Positions 1-5,343 of a DNA stretch of 5,343 bases are shown piece by piece (positions within the stretch are counted from its first letter, which is position 1; every line of letters starts with the position of its first letter). Position numbers and translations under genes: made by a program. The notes beneath the pieces are model-generated. The model ran no database searches. It saw only the letters and a list, made by a program, of their open reading frames with translations, and was not told the DNA's origin. This DNA is from Candidatus Poseidoniaceae archaeon (GTDB taxonomy: Archaea > Thermoplasmatota > Poseidoniia > Poseidoniales > Poseidoniaceae): the NCBI GenBank assembly GCA_013329355.1, contig DUKK01000100.1, positions 1-5,343 of the forward strand, written 5' to 3'.

Positions 1-2
1 TG

Positions 3-701
3 ATGCGGCTCTCTAACCACTTTGGCTAGAGACCGGAAATCACCAACATCAACGCCTAATTTAGTTCCTTCAACTAATATTTCATACAGGAATGGCTTGA
101 TGACTTTGCCTTGAGCTTTTTCAACATCAAATCCCGCCAAACTGGTAAAACCGGCAGCGACCATATCCCAAGCAGTAATCGCTTCTTCGGGGTCTAAATC
201 AGCTGGCGGCGCTCTGAATGGGTCGATGCACAACGGCAGACCTTTGCTTCTTAGTGGCGTCCAAATTCTTACCTCGCACATGTCGAGCAGTTTGCGAGCT
301 CGACTAACGTCACCGCCCTGAGCAGTCAAATCTTTTTCATCAATACCTAATGCTAATCTCGCTAAGTCACCTTGAGGGTCGATGATTAGTGAAGGAATCT
401 TGGCAATTGCTGCCTCTTCGATTAGCGCTTTGGCCATTACTGTCTTACCAGAGCCGGTTGAACCAAGCATTGCTGCGTGCCTGGCAAGCACTTGTGGAGG
501 AATATCAATTGGTTTTGCATTATCTCTTCGACTACCAAGAAACATGCCCTTTGGTTTGAAATCAGCATTAGGCCTACTGCTTTTAGTCATCGCCGAATCG
601 GTCGAGAAAATGTCACCGACGATCCTTGCTAGACCGCCAACTTTCTCGTCCACATCCGCCCCCAAAACTCTGGAGTTGGATGCCCCATCATCGGACACCA
701 T
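3..701 (-). CDS. HerA/FtsK-superfamily ATPase, N-terminal part (3' end beyond window)
   Basis: I translated this strand by hand; it is open from 701 to the left edge (233 residues plus two bases) without a stop. A textbook Walker A loop, GSTGSGKT, lies at residues 80-87 with Lys86 as the ATP-binding lysine. It is followed by SLIIDPQGDLA at 104-114, the D-P-x-G-D/E strand typical of HerA-like (DUF87/DUF853-type) motor ATPases, and the aromatic/acidic stretch CIDPFRAPPADLDPEEA. Such proteins are hexameric DNA translocases or related ATPases; the exact role cannot be told. Only about 80 residues precede Walker A, so a full HAS-barrel as in classical HerA is probably absent. The ATG at 701 is the first in frame; a TTG at 713 is an alternative, and an in-frame stop at 744-746 bounds the start. 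The gene follows phoU in the same direction after 139 bases. Family confidence is high; role is unknown. Confidence 0.85.
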   Translation of the reverse strand, partial: MVSDDGASNSRVLGADVDEKVGGLARIVGDIFSTDSAMTKSSRPNADFKPKGMFLGSRRDNAKPIDIPPQVLARHAAMLGSTGSGKTVMAKALIEEAAIAKIPSLIIDPQGDLARLALGIDEKDLTAQGGDVSRARKLLDMCEVRIWTPLRSKGLPLCIDPFRAPPADLDPEEAITAWDMVAAGFTSLAGFDVEKAQGKVIKPFLYEILVEGTKLGVDVGDFRSLAKVVREPH

Positions 702-840
702 TACACCGCCCAATCTGGTTAGGGGTCTTGAAACATCCGTAGGTTAAACGAGTGACTAGCGCTATAATTGAGCACCTTCATGTTCGCCAACTTTGCAGTC
801 TGTGGTACCATGTTCTCAATAATAAGAATATAATTTTAGA
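702..840 (-). promoter_or_regulatory. Intergenic region with weak candidate promoters for the ATPase gene
   Basis: This 139-base gap lies between the end of the PhoU gene and the start of the ATPase. Read on the minus strand it holds two TATA-like stretches: AAATTATAT at 836-828 and CAATTATAG at 770-762. The second would place transcription start near 740, about 40 bases before the ATG at 701. GGCGGTG just before that ATG resembles a Shine-Dalgarno core but sits too close (GGCGG is 4 bases away). The T-rich stretch right after the PhoU stop (about 835-815) could also serve as an archaeal oligo-T terminator, but it is interrupted. No RNA gene was recognised. Confidence 0.3.
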
Positions 841-1890
841 TTAATTTTCATATTTGATAGCATTCATTTCCGTTGAAATCTTCATGTTCAGCAATATTTC
901 TCCGAAGTCTCTAGAATAAGCACAGAGCCTACGGATTGACTCGGATATGCTTAGTTGTTGAGCTAAAAGTAATCCCTTAGAAGTAGTTTCTAATTCCTTT
1001 CTCTCATATTCAAGTAAAGACTGCTGCATAGACTTCAAATCATGCCTAGCTAATTCAATTCGAGTCGAATCTCTAGTTCTGATGTTAATCATTAGTTCTT
1101 TCAATGCACCCATCCATGTAGGCACATGTTGTATCGGAGTAAATGAGGGGGATAATTGAATGAATTCAGGATGGTCTAGCAGGAACGTGGCAAGTTTGTG
1201 AACGTGATCCATCATTCTCTCCAAACTCCTCGCCAAATTACCAAATTCGACCGCCAAGGGTCTACTGATATTCAGTTTCGAGGCAACAGCATGCGAATCG
1301 AGTAATATTCGGATTTGCCTTTCAACAAGATACAGCAATGCATCTACTTCGGATTCTCGCTCTTCAGTATCTGATAAGAATTCTAATTCTCCCCCGTCAA
1401 AACAACTTACTATATCTCTCATCAACGATGTTACCAACAGATACATTCGATTCAAACTCGCTCGAATTGGCATATCTCCAGCATTTAGTAAGCATCGCAT
1501 TTCCATCAAAGAATCTGTTTCGTTGATAATTTCAAAGCCACGCGTTGCTTTTAGAAAGCGGCGTACAGAGCGGGCTAATTCAGTCCTACCGTCAGAGGTG
1601 AATTTTATTTTTATCAAATCCGCACCTGAAATATAGGCGCCCATTAAGTGGTCATGTAAACTGTTTTCAGGCAAATTTGAATGATCGAAAAACACAGCAC
1701 GATCGATTCTATGGGATGCTGAAAGCGGGGTAATTCGTAAAGCGCCGCTTGGTCGCCAATCTACGCGCAACGAATCTCGAGCCACTAAATCGAACTCATT
1801 AATCCATGGTTTCGGCAGACTCAATGTGAATGTACTACCTCCAGTTGACTGTAATTTTCTAACTTCATGTTCGCCAGGTCCGAGGCTCAT
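841..1890 (-). CDS. AbrB/SpoVT-PhoU phosphate uptake regulator
   Basis: This is a predicted cytoplasmic regulator of phosphate uptake, 349 residues from the chosen ATG. Residues 9-55 match the AbrB/SpoVT-like swapped-hairpin module of archaeal PhoU proteins (RKLQSTGGSTFTLSLPKPW, then a short beta segment ending LRITP). Residues about 60-130 form an alpha/beta connector. Residues about 140-240 form a PhoU helical repeat with the metal-site-type motif ARSLERMMDHVHKLA (Glu224, Asp228). Residues about 257-336 form a second, more degenerate repeat ending RRLCAYSRDFGEILLN. An in-frame ATG at 1962 would add 24 hydrophobic residues encoded by the promoter itself. The ATG at 1890 is preferred because a strong TATA box is centred about 26 bases upstream and the AbrB module starts right after it. 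The gene is divergent from the phosphate permease, which supports a role in controlling it. DNA binding is an inference from the AbrB-like fold. Confidence 0.88.
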   Translation of the reverse strand: MSLGPGEHEVRKLQSTGGSTFTLSLPKPWINEFDLVARDSLRVDWRPSGALRITPLSASHRIDRAVFFDHSNLPENSLHDHLMGAYISGADLIKIKFTSDGRTELARSVRRFLKATRGFEIINETDSLMEMRCLLNAGDMPIRASLNRMYLLVTSLMRDIVSCFDGGELEFLSDTEERESEVDALLYLVERQIRILLDSHAVASKLNISRPLAVEFGNLARSLERMMDHVHKLATFLLDHPEFIQLSPSFTPIQHVPTWMGALKELMINIRTRDSTRIELARHDLKSMQQSLLEYERKELETTSKGLLLAQQLSISESIRRLCAYSRDFGEILLNMKISTEMNAIKYEN

Positions 1891-1910
1891 AGACACATGA
1901 CTAAATAGAC

Positions 1911-1925
1911 CTATATATAATATAG
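1911..1925 (-). promoter_or_regulatory. TATA box of the PhoU-family gene, within a 6-3-6 palindrome
   Basis: On the minus strand this reads CTATATTATATATAG. The TATA core is centred about 26 bases upstream of the ATG at 1890, the distance expected when an archaeal transcript starts at the start codon (leaderless). The arms CTATAT and ATATAG are perfect inverted repeats around a 3-base spacer. Because the sequence is nearly all A and T, the symmetry alone is weak evidence for an operator. Confidence 0.6.
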
Positions 1926-1930
1926 ATAAA

Positions 1931-1946
1931 TCAATATATGTATTGA
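1931..1946 (+). promoter_or_regulatory. Palindrome covering the TATA box of the phosphate permease gene
   Basis: TCAATATATGTATTGA has perfect 6-base arms (TCAATA / TATTGA) around the spacer TATG. The TATA-like core ATATATGT at 1934-1941 lies 25-32 bases upstream of the permease ATG at 1966, consistent with a leaderless archaeal transcript. A protein bound to this palindrome would block TBP, so it is a candidate repressor operator. The obvious candidate ligand is the divergently encoded AbrB-PhoU protein, but nothing in the sequence proves that. Confidence 0.5.
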
Positions 1947-1965
1947 CTTTTGATAGAATCACATA

Positions 1966-4092
1966 ATGGAACCTTTGATTGTGATACTTGTTGGTTTGGC
2001 ATTGATTGTATGTGCCTATATGGCTTGGAACATTGGTGCAAATGATGTTGCAAATGCAATGGGGACCTCAGTAGGTTCTCGTGCATTAACCTTGAAACAA
2101 GCGGTAATTATTGCCGCGATATTCGAGTTCGCTGGTGCGTTTTTTGCTGGCGATGCAGTCACGAAAACGGTAAGGAAAGGAATCTTAACAGTACCGTTTG
2201 ATGAAGCCGGAGTAGTCGCTGACACTATCCTTTCCCAAGACATTGCGATGGGCTTTATTGCAGCAATGATGGCAGCGGCAACATGGTTGACTATTGCAAC
2301 TAGAATGGGACTCCCAGTCTCCACAACTCACTCGATTATTGGTGGAATTATCGGTGTTGGCCTAGTTTTGGAAGTTAAGCACGATACCACATTGATTGAT
2401 TGGGAGGTTGTTCGTAAAGTGGTAATGTCTTGGGTTGCCAGCCCACTAATGGGAGGATTGATTGCGTTCTTCTCATACATAATCATTAAGAAAATGATCC
2501 TTGATAACGACGACCCAGTATCTCGATCGAAATGGCTTGCTCCGATTTTAGCATTCCCGACGTTTTTCGTTTTGGGACTTGCTCTACAGTTCAAAGCATT
2601 GAAAGGATTCATCAGCAGTGCTGATAGGAATGGCTGGATTGACAAATCAAATTGGCTACCAGCAAAAGAAGACGGGATATTCGACCCATTTGCTGACAAT
2701 GCTTGGTTGCCTCTTAATTCACTAATCCTTGCAAGCGTAATTGGGATTATTGCCAGCATTGTCCTTTATTTTGTGCTTAGAAGAGTCAACATGGAAGAAG
2801 AAGTGCGCGGATTTAAGGGCGTCGAGAGAATCTTCGTTTGGCTACAAATTATCACTGCAGCATATGTTGCATTCGCTCATGGTGCTAACGATCGTTCAAA
2901 TGCAATTGGCCCAATGGCTGCCGTCTGGGATGTATTTTCCAGTACGGACCTAGTGCTGGCAGAAGAAGCTCCAATTCCACTTTGGTTGATATTACTTGGT
3001 TCTGCAGGTATTGCTATTGGTGTAATGACTTGGGGATGGCGTGTTATGGAAACCATCGGAAAGAAAATTACTGACATTACACCTACCCGTGGATTTGCCG
3101 CAGAGTTTGGTGCAGCGACAACAATTCTAGTGTTCTCTATGCCATTCTTGGCAGTACCAGTATCGACCACTCACACTTTGGTCGGCGCAGTCGTAGGAGT
3201 AGGTCTGGCTGGTGGCGCGAAAGGCGTAGATTTCAGAGTGTTTGGTAAGATAGCAGCATCGTGGGTAGCCAGCGTACCAGTTGCCGCTTTTGGCGCAGTA
3301 GTTCTATTCGTTGCATCTGGTGGAGACGCACTAAACATGATTGTAATACTGCCACTATCATTGATTGCAGTAGGAGTTGCAATTTGGCGCAGTCGTGGCG
3401 AGATACATATTGAAGATGCTTTGTCAGATGCGAGCCAAGAAAGACTACAGAATTCCCCATTCCAAAAATTCCATGAACATGCTCAGGCAGTTGAGGTAAC
3501 TGCAAACTACATGCTGACTGCAGTAAATGCTGCCTGTGACGGCGAAGACTCATCTGAAGCAATTCAAGCAACCATCGATGCAGAGTTAGAAGCTGATAAT
3601 ATTAAGGCTGAATTACGCCAAATGGTCAACGAAGATATGCGATTTGGCTATCAAGTCAGCATGGATCATTTCCTACATATGCTATCTCGCCAAGATCGTA
3701 TTGCAGATTATGCACAGAATGTCGCAGAACAATTGGCATTCCGTGAACTGTTTGACGATAAGGAGGCCAAGGCGAAATTAAAGGCCATGGCTGAAGCAGT
3801 TGCGGCAACGGTTGCAACCTATGAAGACACAGTTAATGCCCTCAGAGAATTCACAATTAGTGGCGAGACAAAGGCTGCGAATGACAACCTCGCCGAGCAA
3901 ATCCGCCAAGTTAACTTGAAGGAGCATGAAGCGGATCGTGTAGAAGCGGACGCTGCAAGTTATGTATTCTCGAATGGCGACGATGACGCTCTTGCTGCAA
4001 TGCACATGTATCGTGTATTGCAAAGGCTTGACGATGTAGCAAATGCATGTGAGAAAGCAGCCAACGCCTTTTTACCAATCTTGAAGCGCTGA
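1966..4092 (+). CDS. PiT-family inorganic phosphate permease fused to a DUF47/PhoU-like domain
   Basis: This is a predicted cation-coupled phosphate symporter of the inner membrane (PiT/PHO-4 family). The two inverted halves are both seen: GANDVANAMGT at 24-34 with PVSTTHS at 117-123, and GANDRSNAIGP at 306-316 with PVSTTHT at 398-404. About 12 hydrophobic segments occupy residues 1-473, with a polar central loop near 209-247. After a charged linker (about 474-498) the protein continues with a soluble helical domain (about 499-708) of the DUF47/PhoU-like type. It shows PhoU metal-site-like motifs RQDRIADYAQNVAEQL (Asp577, Asp581) and LQRLDDVANACEKAAN (near 685-700). DUF47 proteins are usually separate accessory proteins encoded next to pit genes, so here the partner is built in; at 708 residues the protein is far longer than a permease alone. 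The ATG at 1966 has a TATA box 25-32 bases upstream and no Shine-Dalgarno sequence, so translation is probably leaderless. It is divergent from the AbrB-PhoU gene. Confidence 0.95.
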   Translation: MEPLIVILVGLALIVCAYMAWNIGANDVANAMGTSVGSRALTLKQAVIIAAIFEFAGAFFAGDAVTKTVRKGILTVPFDEAGVVADTILSQDIAMGFIAAMMAAATWLTIATRMGLPVSTTHSIIGGIIGVGLVLEVKHDTTLIDWEVVRKVVMSWVASPLMGGLIAFFSYIIIKKMILDNDDPVSRSKWLAPILAFPTFFVLGLALQFKALKGFISSADRNGWIDKSNWLPAKEDGIFDPFADNAWLPLNSLILASVIGIIASIVLYFVLRRVNMEEEVRGFKGVERIFVWLQIITAAYVAFAHGANDRSNAIGPMAAVWDVFSSTDLVLAEEAPIPLWLILLGSAGIAIGVMTWGWRVMETIGKKITDITPTRGFAAEFGAATTILVFSMPFLAVPVSTTHTLVGAVVGVGLAGGAKGVDFRVFGKIAASWVASVPVAAFGAVVLFVASGGDALNMIVILPLSLIAVGVAIWRSRGEIHIEDALSDASQERLQNSPFQKFHEHAQAVEVTANYMLTAVNAACDGEDSSEAIQATIDAELEADNIKAELRQMVNEDMRFGYQVSMDHFLHMLSRQDRIADYAQNVAEQLAFRELFDDKEAKAKLKAMAEAVAATVATYEDTVNALREFTISGETKAANDNLAEQIRQVNLKEHEADRVEADAASYVFSNGDDDALAAMHMYRVLQRLDDVANACEKAANAFLPILKR

Positions 4093-4151
4093 TTATCAGC
4101 AATTAGGCCAGTAAAACATAGCATCATAATGGTGCAGTTCCACGCTTGGGT

Positions 4152-5264
4152 ATGGATAGGATTCCAACCGCTCGCCCTTCATGGACTGATGAGATGCGCG
4201 CTGCAGCGGTTTCAACTCTTGATTCAAGATACTGGGTAAAGGGGCCAAAGGGGCGAGAGTTTGGCAAGAAATTTGCTGAGCATTGTGGAGCTCTTGTCGC
4301 TACACCTTGTCAAAATGGTTCCTCTTCACTATGGGCAGCATTACGTATTCTTGGTGTTGGTAAGGGCGATGAAGTCATAGTTCCATCTTACACTTTTATT
4401 TCAAGCGCCACTGCCATTCCCCTTGCTGGTGCTGAAGCTGTATTTGTTGATGTAGAGCCAGACTATTGGTGTCTTGATGTTGATGCAGTAGAGGCGGCAA
4501 TTACCGAGAAAACCAAGGCAGTAATTGGTGTTCATATCTATGGCCAGCCATATGATCCTCGATTGCTAAAACTATGTCGTGAAAGAGGCATCTACCTTAT
4601 CGAAGATGCTGCGCAAGCTCATGGGGCTTCACAAGTAATGATGGACGGAAGCGAACTGGTTGCAGGTTCAATGGGCGACCTTGGTTGTTTCTCGTTCTTC
4701 CCATCAAAAAACATGGCCGTCGGTGGTGAAGGCGGTATGCTTACTACCACAGTGGATGAGTTAACAGATGCAGTATCTTTGGTCGTAAATCATGGGCGTT
4801 CGCCAAGTTTGGAATCTATGCAACTGGGCAGCAATCTAAGAATGTCGGAAGTCTCTGCCGCTATCGGTACTGTTCAACTATCACACCTTGACTCATGGGT
4901 AAGGCGCCGAAGAGAGATAGCCGACATTTATCATCAAGCATTTGCTGATCATCCTCTCCTTGACACGCCAAAGGTTCGGCCAGGAGCCAAACATGCATGG
5001 CATCAATACTGCTTGGCAACCGAAAATCCCGATGAATTAGTTGCCCACCTAGACCACCACTGTATCGATGCAAGACGATATTATGTTACACCATGCCATC
5101 AACAAAATGTCTTTGCTAAACACCCTCAACATGGACAAGTTCTACCAGTTACAGCAACTCTGTCAAGCAGCCTAGTGGCAATCCCCGTTATGCATGAACT
5201 CAAAGATGATGAGATTGAGCGAATTATTGCTGCTGTAATGTCTTTTTCAGTTCTTCAGCATTGA
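4152..5264 (+). CDS. DegT/DnrJ/EryC1/StrS-family PLP-dependent sugar aminotransferase
   Basis: This 370-residue protein is a predicted fold-type I PLP enzyme that transfers an amino group, usually from glutamate, to a keto-sugar nucleotide. Seen in order from the ATG at 4152 are: the N-terminal G-P-K-G-REF segment (31-37), NGSSSLWAAL (55-64, cofactor phosphate region), GDEVIVPSYTFISSATAI (72-89), EDAAQAHGA (151-159; Asp152 expected to contact the pyridine nitrogen), SFFPSKNMAVGGEGG (181-195; Lys186 as the Schiff-base lysine), NHGRS (213-217) and GSNLRMSEVSAAIGTVQL (226-243). Length is normal for the family and all key residues are present. An in-frame TTG at 4146 is an alternative start that would add two residues. 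The gene starts 59 bases after the permease stop with no clear terminator or strong promoter between, so read-through is possible. The sugar substrate cannot be told; surface polysaccharide or protein-glycan synthesis is the usual setting. Confidence 0.92.
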   Translation: MDRIPTARPSWTDEMRAAAVSTLDSRYWVKGPKGREFGKKFAEHCGALVATPCQNGSSSLWAALRILGVGKGDEVIVPSYTFISSATAIPLAGAEAVFVDVEPDYWCLDVDAVEAAITEKTKAVIGVHIYGQPYDPRLLKLCRERGIYLIEDAAQAHGASQVMMDGSELVAGSMGDLGCFSFFPSKNMAVGGEGGMLTTTVDELTDAVSLVVNHGRSPSLESMQLGSNLRMSEVSAAIGTVQLSHLDSWVRRRREIADIYHQAFADHPLLDTPKVRPGAKHAWHQYCLATENPDELVAHLDHHCIDARRYYVTPCHQQNVFAKHPQHGQVLPVTATLSSSLVAIPVMHELKDDEIERIIAAVMSFSVLQH

Positions 5265-5343
5265 GTAGTGTTGTCGCTAAACTGGCATTTGACCAATTTT
5301 TCAAACCGGTTAATTCGAAACCAATCCATTGTGGAATGTCGAA
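5224..5343 (-). CDS. C-terminal end of an unidentified protein, possibly CYTH-domain (5' part beyond window)
   Basis: Reading the minus strand from the right edge gives 39 codons followed by TAA at 5226-5224. The peptide begins FDIPQWIGFELTG and continues with KNWSNASLATTLLNAEELKKTL, which looks like a real protein C-terminus with a closing amphipathic helix. The pattern P-x-W-x-G-x-E-x-T-G followed by N-x-x-LA recalls the C-terminal tail of bacterial CYTH/triphosphate-tunnel-metalloenzyme proteins; that family call is from memory of the motif and tentative. Its 3' end overlaps the convergent aminotransferase gene by 41 bases. With only 39 residues visible no function is assigned. Confidence 0.55.
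   Translation of the reverse strand, partial: FDIPQWIGFELTGLKNWSNASLATTLLNAEELKKTLQQQ

Noticed and set aside
382..747. Plus-strand open frame of 121 codons
   Set aside because: It lies antisense to the clearly coding ATPase gene with its Walker A motif, and its translation resembles no known protein.
740..810. Possible tRNA or structured RNA in the gap between the ATPase and PhoU genes
   Set aside because: No cloverleaf, no T-loop consensus in the right place and no matching acceptor stem could be assembled.
719..811. Small minus-strand 30-codon frame beginning at ATG 811
   Set aside because: It has no recognisable similarity and no clear ribosome binding site; kept only as a possible sign of a frameshift upstream of the ATPase.
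1891..1962. N-terminal extension of the PhoU-family protein starting at ATG 1962, looking like a hydrophobic signal segment
   Set aside because: The 24 codons are the AT-rich promoter read as protein. They would span both TATA boxes, and a PhoU/AbrB protein needs no membrane segment.
2016..2759. Minus-strand open frames opposite the permease
   Set aside because: They are shadows of the permease, whose frame carries conserved family motifs throughout.
4093..4151. Terminator or promoter between the permease and aminotransferase genes
   Set aside because: There is no T-run or stem-loop, and only weak TATA-like matches (CATAAT near 4125-4130), so nothing is supportable.
4236..4256. Short direct repeat AAAGGGGC twice
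   Set aside because: It lies inside the aminotransferase coding a V-K-G-P-K-G segment and is explained by the protein sequence.

Overview
The window looks like about 5.3 kb of archaeal genomic DNA with a moderate to low GC content. Three things point to an archaeon. The PhoU-family protein carries an AbrB/SpoVT-like N-terminus, an architecture typical of archaeal PhoU proteins. Clear TATA boxes sit about 25-30 bases upstream of two divergent start codons, as expected for leaderless transcripts. No convincing Shine-Dalgarno sequence is seen. A planktonic euryarchaeon such as Poseidoniales (Marine Group II) would fit, but that placement is an inference from style, not from a marker gene.

Layout from left to right. 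Positions 3-701 (minus) hold the N-terminal 233 residues of a HerA/FtsK-superfamily ATPase that runs off the left edge. Positions 841-1890 (minus) encode a 349-residue AbrB-PhoU phosphate-uptake regulator. Positions 1891-1965 are a short AT-rich divergent promoter region with two TATA boxes, each inside a small palindrome. Positions 1966-4092 (plus) encode a 708-residue PiT-type phosphate permease fused to a C-terminal DUF47/PhoU-like domain. Positions 4152-5264 (plus) encode a DegT/DnrJ/EryC1/StrS-family PLP aminotransferase, probably for sugar-nucleotide or surface-glycan synthesis. Positions 5224-5343 (minus) are the last 39 codons of another gene entering from the right edge and overlapping the aminotransferase end-to-end by 41 bases.

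The core is a compact phosphate module: a DNA-binding-type PhoU regulator and a low-affinity-type permease that carries its own PhoU-like domain, transcribed back to back from about 75 bp. No Pst ABC transporter, PhoR or PhoB is visible here. The likely logic, which is inference, is that the AbrB-PhoU protein acts on the shared control region while the fused PhoU-like domain gates the permease directly. The ATPase and the aminotransferase look like unrelated neighbours. No RNA gene, mobile element, CRISPR array or long repeat was seen, and no gene-free stretch exceeds about 140 bases.
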